DNA from: JASGDC01 sp047606545
GTDB taxonomy: Bacteria > Actinomycetota > Actinomycetes > Actinomycetales > Micrococcaceae
NCBI GenBank assembly: GCA_047606545.1
Contig: JASGEI010000020.1
Span: 62,001 to 126,000, forward strand
DNA: 64,000 nucleotides
Direction: 5' to 3'
In this document: one piece after another, positions 26,360-34,277 of the stretch
How positions within the stretch are numbered: the stretch's first letter is position 1
How the letters are laid out: every line of letters begins with the position of its first letter
Notes under the pieces: generated by a model
The model's input: the letters and a program-made list of their open reading frames with translations, nothing else
Told to the model about the DNA's origin: nothing
Database searches by the model: none
Made by a program: the position numbers and the translations under genes

Positions 26360-27285
26360 ATTAAACTTAAAAACTGGGATTCGGGTATCACTTTGATATC
26401 CTTCCCAGTTTTTTTAAGCTTAACTACCGTACGAGCTTTTGCTGTTAACCTACCCTTTTGCAAGTCATTTGGCGTAAAACCAGCACCCACTACCAGCATT
26501 GTGGTCTTTTGTGTAACTAAATTCGAAGTGCTAGCTCCCATTGCTGCAGCCTTACGTTTGGCTTGTTCACGCTCCATAGTTAAATCCCCCGTAAATACGA
26601 TAGTTTGGCCAAATAAAGGGTTTCTTGGGTCTGCCTCAAGATTTGGTGCTGGATTCATACCTTCAACAGGCCAACTACGCCCAGGTCTTGGTATTGGCAC
26701 TCGCCTAGCACCAGGTATAACTTCAGGAAAAAATTCTAAACTTAAGTTAGTTTTAGCCATTAAATCATGAATATCTGTCGCGTCTTTGCGTTTAGCTACA
26801 TCTATCACAATTAAAGCACTCGCTCTAGCATCTTCAAGAGCATCATGATGATTTATTAAGGGCACTCCCGCTGCTTCAGCTGCTACAGGCAATGAATATG
26901 AAGGTAGTTTATAAGCTGTACGAGCTAGTTTTACGCTACACATAAAATCGAAGCTTGGACTAGCAGTTTTATTAACTTCTAGAGCAGCACGCATCACCGC
27001 ACTATCAAATCTAGCGTAATGAGCTGCGATAACATCATCACCAATAAAACCACCTATCTCCGGAAACAATTCACCGAAATTAGGTGCCCCAACAACATTT
27101 GCTGCTCGGATGCCGTGGATTCGGACATTAATATCTTCAAAATTATCGTAGCCTGCAGGAGGCTTTATCAAATAATGAGCTTCATCAATTATCTTGCTAT
27201 CATGGACTTTCACTAATCCAATAGAGCAAGCTGAACCTCTAAAACCATTTGCAGTTTCAAAATCAATAGCAGTAAAATTTAACAC
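26356..27285 (-). CDS. DnaQ-type 3'-5' exonuclease with C-terminal BRCT domain
   Basis: 309 residues. Residues 1-165 form a DEDDh exonuclease (FTAIDFETAN, AHYARFDSAVMR, NHHDALEDARA). Residues ~215-309 are a BRCT domain (FGQTIVFTGDLTMEREQAKRKAAAMGA, then TMLVVGAG and LKKTGKDIKVIPES). This fusion is known in actinobacteria and is thought to serve DNA repair or single-strand end trimming. The start is GTG at 27285, six bases after a TAGAAT box, so probably leaderless. Confidence 0.88.
   Translation of the reverse strand: MLNFTAIDFETANGFRGSACSIGLVKVHDSKIIDEAHYLIKPPAGYDNFEDINVRIHGIRAANVVGAPNFGELFPEIGGFIGDDVIAAHYARFDSAVMRAALEVNKTASPSFDFMCSVKLARTAYKLPSYSLPVAAEAAGVPLINHHDALEDARASALIVIDVAKRKDATDIHDLMAKTNLSLEFFPEVIPGARRVPIPRPGRSWPVEGMNPAPNLEADPRNPLFGQTIVFTGDLTMEREQAKRKAAAMGASTSNLVTQKTTMLVVGAGFTPNDLQKGRLTAKARTVVKLKKTGKDIKVIPESQFLSLI
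26369..26414 (+). terminator. mqo terminator inside the convergent exonuclease gene
   Basis: Arms AAAACTGGGA and TCCCAGTTTT with an inner TATC/GATA stem, followed on the plus strand by a seven-T run. It lies within the last 20 codons of the minus-strand exonuclease gene. Confidence 0.65.
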
Positions 27286-27332
27286 GCTTTAATTCTAATA
27301 CTCATTACCGACATTTTAAGTGCGACACAAAA

Positions 27333-27734
27333 TTAAAAACGGTTCCGATAAATTGATTCATCATCAGTACGGACAATTTCAGTGCCAAGTGGAAATAGTG
27401 AAATTGGTATCATCTTAAAACTAGCAACACCTAATGGAATACCAATGATAGTTACACACATTGCGATACCAGTTACCAAGTGACCTAATGCTAACCACCA
27501 GCCAGCAATAATAATCCAAATAACGTTAAGAATAGAACTTCCTATTCCAGAATTAATTTTTGGTATCGCAGTACGACCAAAAGGCCACAAGGCATAGCTT
27601 GCCATCCTAAATGAAGCAATTCCGAATGGAATAGTTACGATAAAAATAAAACACATGATACCAGCAACTACATAGCCAAATGCCATCCAGAATCCACAAA
27701 ATATCAGCCAAATTAAATTTAATATGAATTTCAT
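27333..27734 (-). CDS. YccF domain membrane protein
   Basis: 133 residues with two YccF repeats, each starting with a hydrophobic helix and a W-L-x-x-G-x-W motif (FCGFWMAFGYVVAGIMCFIFIVTIPFGIASFRMA and, later, AGWWLALGHLVTGIAMCVTIIGIPLGVASFKM, quoted here only in part by position: residues ~13-46 and ~77-110). Small inner-membrane protein of unknown function. A TATACT box lies six bases before the ATG (leaderless). Confidence 0.85.
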   Translation of the reverse strand: MKFILNLIWLIFCGFWMAFGYVVAGIMCFIFIVTIPFGIASFRMASYALWPFGRTAIPKINSGIGSSILNVIWIIIAGWWLALGHLVTGIAMCVTIIGIPLGVASFKMIPISLFPLGTEIVRTDDESIYRNRF

Positions 27735-27824
27735 GCGTTAAGTATAAACAAATTTTCTGAAAATTTACCTAAAAGAACATAAAAGTATATCCTTAATCAA
27801 GAGCTAACCATTACAATTAATTAA

Positions 27825-28496
27825 ATGACTTCTATTATTGCTCTTAGCATTCTTCCCGACTGGTTAAACCCCACTACCTTGCTTCCGATGCTTGGTCCAT
27901 GGGTAATTGTCGGAGTTTTATTCATTATCTTTGCCGAAACTGGTTTGATGGTTGGGTTCTTCCTTCCTGGCGACTCATTACTTTTCACAGTAGGAATGTT
28001 TGTCGCAACTGGTGCCATTAATATCAATATTTATTTGATGATGTTATTAATATTCCTAGCAGCATTCTGTGGAAACCAGTCTGGATACTTCATTGGGCGT
28101 AAAGCAGGTCCAGCAATTTTCAATAAACCTGATTCTTTACTTTTCAAACGCGAACATGTTGATAAAACTCACGCATTCTTTGAAAAATATGGTGGACGCG
28201 CTATCGTATTAGCGTGCTTTGTGCCAATTATCCGCACTTTTTCTCCAGTTGCCGCTGGCGTATCACGCATGAATTACCGTAAATTTGTTACTTTTAACGG
28301 TTTAGGTGCGCTACTTTGGGGTGCCGGAGTAACTTTCCTGGGATACCACTTAGGTCGCATTCCTTGGGTTGGTGAAAATATCGATAAAATTTTCCTTGGT
28401 ATTGTGTTTGTATCCATATTGCCAATTATTACTGAGCTATATAAGAGTAATAAAGAACAAAAGGCAGCTGCCGCAGAAGAAAATAGAGAAAAGTAA
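27825..28496 (+). CDS. DedA family membrane protein
   Basis: 223 residues. The DedA/SNARE-associated domain shows FFLPGDSLLFTVGMF, GNQSGYFIGRKAG, and RFFPVIRTFSP-like FVPIIRTFSPVAAGVSRM. DedA proteins recycle undecaprenyl phosphate or move lipids across the membrane and support envelope homeostasis. A TACAAT box seven bases before ATG suggests leaderless transcription. Followed by a strong convergent terminator. Confidence 0.9.
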   Translation: MTSIIALSILPDWLNPTTLLPMLGPWVIVGVLFIIFAETGLMVGFFLPGDSLLFTVGMFVATGAININIYLMMLLIFLAAFCGNQSGYFIGRKAGPAIFNKPDSLLFKREHVDKTHAFFEKYGGRAIVLACFVPIIRTFSPVAAGVSRMNYRKFVTFNGLGALLWGAGVTFLGYHLGRIPWVGENIDKIFLGIVFVSILPIITELYKSNKEQKAAAAEENREK

Positions 28497-28504
28497 AATA
28501 AACT

Positions 28505-28556
28505 TAAAATAAAATTGGGACCTACTTAGCCAGTAAGTCCCAATTTTATTTTAAAA
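28505..28556. terminator. Bidirectional terminator between dedA and rdgB
   Basis: Long hairpin with arms AAAATTGGGACCTACT and AGTAAGTCCCAATTTT (one mismatch) around a short loop, flanked by A/T tracts on both sides. Confidence 0.85.
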
Positions 28557-28596
28557 ACATATTAGTTAATAAGCCTACCGATTTAACGAACTTTAC

Positions 28597-29217
28597 TTAT
28601 TTTGCATTAAAAATTTCATTAACTTTTGGTAATAACGCATTTAACGCTTTACCACGATGGCTAATTTCGTTTTTTTCTGCAGAAGTTAATTCTGCATTAG
28701 TTTTATCATAACCAATAGGGACAAAAATTGGGTCATAACCAAACCCTTCAATCCCTCTAGATTCTCTGATAATCTTACCTTTCATCAAACCATGCTCAAT
28801 ATATTCTTTTCCTTCTGGAGTTACCAAAGCTGCACAACAATGAAATTGTGCTCCACGATGCTCATCTTTAACATCAGAAATCTGGCTTAATAAAAGCTTC
28901 ACATGCTCTGGACCACCTGCATGTTCTCCAGACCAGCGTGCAGAAAAAATACCAGGCATCCCATTTAAAACATCCACTTCAAGACCAGAATCATCAGCAA
29001 TTACTGGCAAACCAGAATACTTAGCGATAGCTCGCGCTTTAATTAAAGCGTTCTCTTCAAAGGTAATACCGTCTTCTACCGGTTCTGGCGCACCAACATC
29101 TACAGCACTAATCACATCAACTTCAGGATCCAAACCAGGAACAGCACCAGCTAACATCTGCCGAAATTCCGTAATTTTACCTTTATTATGAGTCGCTAAA
29201 AGTAACTTAGCCATCAA
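28597..29217 (-). CDS. rdgB: XTP/dITP diphosphatase RdgB/HAM1
   Basis: 206 residues. Hydrolyses non-canonical purine triphosphates (XTP, dITP) to keep them out of DNA. Motifs LLATHNKGKITEFR, VIADDSGLEVDVLNGMPGIFSARWSGEH and the C-terminal SHRGKALNAL are complete. Overlaps rph by 11 bases as the last gene of the clpS-DUF2017-murI-rph-rdgB operon. Confidence 0.97.
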   Translation of the reverse strand: MMAKLLLATHNKGKITEFRQMLAGAVPGLDPEVDVISAVDVGAPEPVEDGITFEENALIKARAIAKYSGLPVIADDSGLEVDVLNGMPGIFSARWSGEHAGGPEHVKLLLSQISDVKDEHRGAQFHCCAALVTPEGKEYIEHGLMKGKIIRESRGIEGFGYDPIFVPIGYDKTNAELTSAEKNEISHRGKALNALLPKVNEIFNAK

Positions 29218-29932
29218 TGACTTCCTTTTGAATTTCTGCTAACTTTTTAGTACCAATCAAAGCAAGATCAAGCAACTTATCTAACTCATCACGATCAAAA
29301 GGAGCAGCTTCAGCAGTACCCTGAACTTCGATAAATTTACCTGCTCCAGTTACCACCACATTCATATCAGTATCAGCCTGTGAATCTTCTTCATAAGGCA
29401 AATCCAAAACTGGTTTCCCATTAACAATACCTACACTAATAGCCGAAACCGAATCCTTCAAAACCGGAGTATGGCTATGAACTAACTTTTCCTTTTTCGC
29501 CCAATTAACAGCTTCCGCAAGTGCAACATAAGCACCGGTAATTGCAGCAGTACGAGTACCACCATCAGCTTGAATAACATCACAATCAATCTGCACCATA
29601 TTTTCACCAAGTGCTTCCATGTTAACAATTGTGCGCAATGCTCTACCTATTAAACGAGAAATCTCATGAGTACGACCACCAATTTTCCCTTTTCTAGATT
29701 CACGTCCAGAACGGGTATGAGTAGCCCGTGGTAGCATCTCATATTCTGCTGTTATCCAACCTTTACCTTTACCTTCCATCCACTTTGGGACTTTATTAGT
29801 AAAAGAAGCAGTAACTAAAACTACAGTATTGCCAAAACTTACTTTTGCAGATCCTTCTGCATACGCACTCCAACCCTTTTCAATAGTAATTTCACGCGTT
29901 TCATCAGCTTTTCGACCATCAAATCTTGTCAT
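29207..29932 (-). CDS. rph: Ribonuclease PH
   Basis: 241 residues. Phosphorolytic 3' exonuclease that trims tRNA precursors. Starts MTRFDGRKADETREITI; the catalytic surroundings ATHTRSGRESRKGKIGGRTHEISRLIGRALR and IDCDVIQADGGTRTAAITGAYVAL (positions ~75-145) are intact. Start overlaps the murI stop by one base. Confidence 0.97.
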   Translation of the reverse strand: MTRFDGRKADETREITIEKGWSAYAEGSAKVSFGNTVVLVTASFTNKVPKWMEGKGKGWITAEYEMLPRATHTRSGRESRKGKIGGRTHEISRLIGRALRTIVNMEALGENMVQIDCDVIQADGGTRTAAITGAYVALAEAVNWAKKEKLVHSHTPVLKDSVSAISVGIVNGKPVLDLPYEEDSQADTDMNVVVTGAGKFIEVQGTAEAAPFDRDELDKLLDLALIGTKKLAEIQKEVIDG

Positions 29933-30768
29933 TAGTTTCCCTCTTTTGGATAAATTGCAGTAATTTCTTCAACATGACGTGCGCTAGCTGCCTCTGGCCC
30001 TAAGAACCGTGTTGCTAACGCAGTAAAATGCTGAGCATCACCTGTAGAAACAAAGTCATATTCTGGTTTTGAACCTTCGGGCGCAAAACCAACATTTTCT
30101 AATTCACGATAAAGTTGCTGCGCAGTTTCTTCGGCACTTGATACTAAAGCAACTTCTGGTCCCATAATTGAAGCAATAATACCTGTTAATAACGGGTAAT
30201 GAGTACAACCTAGAATTAAAGTATCAATACCTTTTTCTTGTAATGGGGCAAGATACTCTTTAGCAACTTGATGTAATTCTGTTCCAGAAGTTATCCCTTT
30301 TTCCACAAATTCTACAAAGCGTGGACAAGCTTGAGTAGAAACTTCAATTTGTGGGGCGGCTGCAAAGGCATCTTCATACGCTTTTGATTTAACTGTGGCA
30401 ATCGTACCAATAACACCAATTTTATTATTGCGAGTAGTAGCTACTGCCCTTCGCACTGCTGGTTGGATTACTTCTACTACTGGAATATCATAACGGTCCG
30501 TATAACGTTCCCGAGCATCACGCAACACTGCTGCTGATGCGGAATTGCAGGCAATTACTAAAGCTTTAACATCCGTATCAACCAACTCGTCCATGATACC
30601 TAACGAATATGCACGTACTTTTTCTAGCGGTAATGGCCCATAAGGTGCATGTTTGGTATCACCTACATAAATAATTGACTCTTGTGGCAATTGATCCATT
30701 ATTGTGCGAGCTACTGTAAGTCCGCCAACTCCTGAATCGAAAATTCCAATTGCACCTTTAGAATCCAT
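29932..30768 (-). CDS. murI: Glutamate racemase
   Basis: 278 residues. Makes D-glutamate for peptidoglycan. Both catalytic Cys motifs are seen: VIACNSASAAVLRDARE and LILGCTHYPLL, with IGIFDSGVGGLTVART at the N-terminus. It sits one base after the DUF2017 gene in the conserved actinobacterial order. Confidence 0.97.
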   Translation of the reverse strand: MDSKGAIGIFDSGVGGLTVARTIMDQLPQESIIYVGDTKHAPYGPLPLEKVRAYSLGIMDELVDTDVKALVIACNSASAAVLRDARERYTDRYDIPVVEVIQPAVRRAVATTRNNKIGVIGTIATVKSKAYEDAFAAAPQIEVSTQACPRFVEFVEKGITSGTELHQVAKEYLAPLQEKGIDTLILGCTHYPLLTGIIASIMGPEVALVSSAEETAQQLYRELENVGFAPEGSKPEYDFVSTGDAQHFTALATRFLGPEAASARHVEEITAIYPKEGN

Positions 30769-31320
30769 CTACATCTCCTTAAGCATGGCTTGCATTAGTG
30801 AATCTTGTAGCCACGATAAAAAATTATACGTCACAATTAGGTAATCTTCATTGGTTTTTACATCGTTAAAATCAAGCATAAATTGAATTTGTTCGGCCTG
30901 CGCTTCATCTTTAATATCGAGTCTAGTAGCAATAACGATACGTACACTATTAAGTGCTGCGGCAAAATCCATTGCCTCATCCGGTTTTAAAACCAATGGT
31001 CTCTTACCACCTAGTAATTTAACAGCATTTCGTAATTGTGAGAGTTTACGCTCTTTAACATTGATTTCACTTAGTTTACGAAATTCTGTTGCTTGAGCCT
31101 CATCATCTTTTACCCCATCCGGAAAAAGTCGTTGCAGCGCGGGATCTTCAGGCCTTGTGCCATCACTAATACCCACTAAATCTGCTAACTCATTATCACT
31201 AGATTTTTCAGTGTCAATTAATTCAATTACATCTACTAATAGATTACGAATAAACTCTTTTTCAGCTTTGTTTAATTGTGCAGTAAAGCCCTTAACTCCA
31301 TTATAAAATTCACCTGCCAC
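30769..31320 (-). CDS. DUF2017 family protein
   Basis: 183 residues, mostly helical, with the family markers EFIRNLLVDVIELI, LQRLFPDGVKDD and LNSVRIVIATRLDI. Found next to clpS across actinobacteria; function unknown, though the fixed partnership hints at a role with the ClpS/ClpCP adaptor system. Directly abuts clpS and murI. Confidence 0.9.
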   Translation of the reverse strand: MAGEFYNGVKGFTAQLNKAEKEFIRNLLVDVIELIDTEKSSDNELADLVGISDGTRPEDPALQRLFPDGVKDDEAQATEFRKLSEINVKERKLSQLRNAVKLLGGKRPLVLKPDEAMDFAAALNSVRIVIATRLDIKDEAQAEQIQFMLDFNDVKTNEDYLIVTYNFLSWLQDSLMQAMLKEM

Positions 31321-31611
31321 TTATGCATCTTCTTTCTGATATGTCGCCCATAATCCATAAGAATGCATAGCTTCTGTATGACGCTCCATCTCTTCTTTAT
31401 TGCCGATAGCTACTACCGCTTTACCTTCATTGTGTACTTGTATCATCAACCTATCGGCTTCTGCGGCAGAATAACCAAAATGTTTTCGAAATACGAAAGC
31501 TACGTAAGTCATCAGATTTACTGGATCATTCCAAACTATAGTAACCCATGGCACTTCTCTAGCAGTTTCCAAGGAAGGTTCAGTTATTTCGTGCGGTAAC
31601 AGTGTACTCAT
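31321..31611 (-). CDS. clpS: ATP-dependent Clp protease adaptor ClpS
   Basis: 96 residues. Binds N-degron substrates and delivers them to the Clp unfoldase. Core motif VTIVWNDPVNLMTYVAFVFRKHFG and the Met/His pocket region VHNEGKAVV are present. Its start codon is only 25 bases from the divergent pncB start, and a TAGAAT box six bases before the ATG points to a leaderless transcript. Confidence 0.95.
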   Translation of the reverse strand: MSTLLPHEITEPSLETAREVPWVTIVWNDPVNLMTYVAFVFRKHFGYSAAEADRLMIQVHNEGKAVVAIGNKEEMERHTEAMHSYGLWATYQKEDA

Positions 31612-31636
31612 ATAAAAATTCTACTATGCTTATAGC
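31612..31636. promoter_or_regulatory. 25-bp overlapping divergent promoters of clpS and pncB
   Basis: The whole gap between two divergent start codons is 25 bases. Minus strand: TAGAAT at 31618-31623, six bases from clpS. Plus strand: TATGCT at 31625-31630, six bases from pncB (TACTAT at 31622-31627 is an alternative). The -35 regions must lie in the opposite genes. Confidence 0.5.
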
Positions 31637-32935
31637 ATGGACTCTAGCGCATTAATGACAGATCATTATGAACTTACTATGCTCCAGGCTGCCTTGCATT
31701 CTGGCACTGCACATCGCAAATGTGTATTTGAAGCTTTCGCTCGAAAACTCCCTGACGGTCGTCGCTACGGTGTAGTAGCAGGTACAGGACGCCTTTTGGA
31801 ATTACTAAAAAACTTTACTTTTAATGAAGAAGAAATTGACTTTTTACGAAAAAATAAAGTCGTCAACGAAGAGACTTTAGAATATTTGAAAGACTACAAG
31901 TTTTCAGGAAATATTTATGGATATCCTGAAGGTGAGCTCTACTTCCCTAACTCTCCAATCCTAATTGTAGAGGGTACTTTTGCCGAAGCTTGCATTATTG
32001 AGACTTTAGTCCTTTCCGTATTAAACCACGACAGTGCAATTGCCTCTGCAGCAGCGCGCATGGTTGGAGCTGCTGCAGATCGTCCTTGTATTGAGATGGG
32101 AACTCGTAGAACTCATGAAGAAAGTGCTGTTGCTGCTGCTCGTGCTGCGGCAATCGTAGGTTTTGCAACAACTTCTAACCTAGAGGCTGGTCGTCGTTAC
32201 GGTATTGCGACTCAAGGCACTTCGGCTCACTCTTTTACTTTGTTGCATGATAGTGAAGAAGAAGCTTTTAAAGCACAAATTGAATCTCTAGGGAAAAAGA
32301 CTACTTTGCTAGTTGATACTTATAACGTTGAAAATGCGGTTCATACAGCTGTCAAACTTGCTGGTCCTGAACTAGGTGGTGTTCGCCTTGATTCTGGAGA
32401 TCTAGCTTCTCAAGCAAAATCTGTACGTAAACTTCTTGATTCGCTAGGTGCTACTAAAGCTCGTATTGTAGTCACAAGTGATCTTGATGAATACGCAATT
32501 GCAGCACTTCAAGTAGCTCCAGTGGATGGTTATGGTGTCGGAACTCAGCTAGTAACTGGCTCAGGACACCCTACTGCTGCTATGGTCTACAAGCTAGTAT
32601 CACATGAAGATGAATCTGGCATACAAGTACCTGTAGCTAAAAAAGCTAGCGGTAAAAAGTCAATTGGTGGCCGTAAATACGCATATCGCGAGTTAGCTAA
32701 TGATATAGCTCAAACTGAGGTTATTACTACTAGTCCTGATTACGAAGCTACAGATAATGAACGCCCAATTCTTGTGCAACTAGTTAAAAACGGAAAAATC
32801 AATTATGAATACACTGGTGAAACTGGAGTTGCAAATGCACAAAAGCATTTCAAAAAAGCTTTTGCCGAACTACCTGAAAAAGGTTTAAGCCTACAAAAAG
32901 GTGACCCTATTATCAACACCGTATTTAAGGACTAA
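31637..32935 (+). CDS. pncB: Nicotinate phosphoribosyltransferase
   Basis: 432 residues. Makes nicotinate mononucleotide in NAD salvage. Motifs TDHYELTMLQAAL near the N-terminus, EMGTRRTHEESAVAAARAAAIVGF-type catalytic segment around residues 155-180 (with the autophosphorylated-His region at ~196-202, TSAHSF), and GVRLDSGDL are intact. Forms an operon with pncA three bases downstream. Confidence 0.96.
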   Translation: MDSSALMTDHYELTMLQAALHSGTAHRKCVFEAFARKLPDGRRYGVVAGTGRLLELLKNFTFNEEEIDFLRKNKVVNEETLEYLKDYKFSGNIYGYPEGELYFPNSPILIVEGTFAEACIIETLVLSVLNHDSAIASAAARMVGAAADRPCIEMGTRRTHEESAVAAARAAAIVGFATTSNLEAGRRYGIATQGTSAHSFTLLHDSEEEAFKAQIESLGKKTTLLVDTYNVENAVHTAVKLAGPELGGVRLDSGDLASQAKSVRKLLDSLGATKARIVVTSDLDEYAIAALQVAPVDGYGVGTQLVTGSGHPTAAMVYKLVSHEDESGIQVPVAKKASGKKSIGGRKYAYRELANDIAQTEVITTSPDYEATDNERPILVQLVKNGKINYEYTGETGVANAQKHFKKAFAELPEKGLSLQKGDPIINTVFKD

Positions 32936-32938
32936 TTT

Positions 32939-33523
32939 ATGAATAAAGCACTATTAGTAGTAGATGTACAAAACGACTTTTGTGAAGGTGGTTTATTAGC
33001 AGTTGATGGCGGTGCTCAAGTTGCTAGTGACATTACTAACTACATTAAAGAAAATGGTAATAACTACGACTACATTATTGCTAGTAAAGATTGGCATATT
33101 GAACCTGGTAGTCACTTTAGTGATAATCCAGATTTCATTGACTCTTGGCCACCGCATTGTGTAGTTGGCACTAAAGGTTCTGAATTCCATCCAAATCTTA
33201 AGTTCCGTGATTTCGATGCAGTGTTTTATAAAGGGCAATATGATGCAGCATACTCTGCATTTGAAGGTTTACTTGCTGATGCCAAAAATCCGAACAGATA
33301 CGATACTGATGTAACGCTTTCTGATTGGTTAGCAAAGCATGATATAAAACAGTTGGACTTAGTTGGCATTGCCAGTGAATATTGTGTGCAAGCTTCTGCT
33401 GAAGATTCTGCCAAAAATGACTTAAATACTACTGTGTTAATTGATTTAACTGCAGCAATCTATCCTGACAAACTTAAAAAAGCTACAGATAAGATGGAAT
33501 CTGAAGGCATCAAGATTAAATAA
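32939..33523 (+). CDS. pncA: Nicotinamidase
   Basis: 194 residues. Converts nicotinamide to nicotinate, the substrate of PncB. Catalytic Asp in VDVQNDFCEGG, metal-binding DWHIEPGSHF, and the nucleophile Cys in IASEYCVQASAEDS are visible. The pncB-pncA pairing makes a complete salvage step from nicotinamide to NaMN. A strong terminator follows. Confidence 0.96.
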   Translation: MNKALLVVDVQNDFCEGGLLAVDGGAQVASDITNYIKENGNNYDYIIASKDWHIEPGSHFSDNPDFIDSWPPHCVVGTKGSEFHPNLKFRDFDAVFYKGQYDAAYSAFEGLLADAKNPNRYDTDVTLSDWLAKHDIKQLDLVGIASEYCVQASAEDSAKNDLNTTVLIDLTAAIYPDKLKKATDKMESEGIKIK

Positions 33524-33557
33524 AATGAGGTGGTTTGTGTAACCACCTCATTTTAAT
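33523..33557. terminator. Bidirectional terminator between pncA and yceI
   Basis: Hairpin AAATGAGGTGGTT / AACCACCTCATTT with a five-base loop and a T run on the plus side, between convergent genes. Confidence 0.9.
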
Positions 33558-33569
33558 TTGAAAAGGATA

Positions 33570-34103
33570 CTATTCTTTAATTAGGCTAGCATCAATAACG
33601 ATTTTTACTTTGTCAGATACTAATACACCACCAGCTTCTAGAGCTGCATTCCATGTTAGACCGTAGTCTTTACGGTTGATAGTAGTTTCAGCTTCAAAAC
33701 CTGCACGAGTATTACCCATTGGGTCATCAACTGTACCATTGTAAGTAGTTTCAAGCTCTACCTCTTTAGTAGTCTCAAGAATAGTTAATTCACCCTTAAT
33801 TGTCAGACCATTACGGTCACCTGAGCAGTCGGTAGCCTTAAACGTAATTTCTGGATATTTTTCAACATCGAAAAAATCTTCATTCTTTAAATGAGCATCA
33901 CGCTGATCATTATTAGTAGTGATACTTGCAGTCTTAATAGTAGCGTCAAGTGTAGTGTCTTTTGGATCTTCAGCAACTGTAAAAGTTGCTTCTACATCTT
34001 CAAACTTACCGCGAACTTTTGAAATTCCTGCATAACGAACTTCAAACCCTACTTCACTATGGACTGGATCTAGTTTGTATGTACCTGCTGCGATTGATGA
34101 CAT
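33570..34103 (-). CDS. YceI family lipocalin-like protein
   Basis: 177 residues, no signal peptide. YceI domain with YKLDPVHSEVGFEVRYAGISKVRGKFEDVEA, FFDVEKYPEITFKAT and RKDYGLTWNAALEAGGVLVSDKVKI spread over the whole length. The family binds polyisoprenoid or other amphiphilic ligands. The cytoplasmic form without signal is common in actinobacteria. AGGAGG ribosome site. Confidence 0.92.
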   Translation of the reverse strand: MSSIAAGTYKLDPVHSEVGFEVRYAGISKVRGKFEDVEATFTVAEDPKDTTLDATIKTASITTNNDQRDAHLKNEDFFDVEKYPEITFKATDCSGDRNGLTIKGELTILETTKEVELETTYNGTVDDPMGNTRAGFEAETTINRKDYGLTWNAALEAGGVLVSDKVKIVIDASLIKE

Positions 34104-34187
34104 TTTTGCCTCCTGTTAAAGTTTCTATTCACTTAATGTTAACAACAACATCTATTTATTTGTTTTTATTCCATCAAATAAAAACAT

Positions 34188-34247
34188 GCCGTACGTTTCA
34201 GCATATAACTTGTGTTTAAACCTACTGTTTGTGCTGAAATACACGGC
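34188..34247. other. 60-bp hairpin upstream of yceI
   Basis: Arms GCCGT-acg-TTTCAGCA and TGCTGAAA-tac-ACGGC enclose a 28-base loop, with a symmetric 3x3 internal loop. It lies between the helicase stop (34278) and the yceI start (34103). It could be the helicase terminator or a structured leader of yceI; there is no U run. Confidence 0.4.
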
Positions 34248-34277
34248 AATATCATTCTTAAGATTTGTTGCGAAGTT

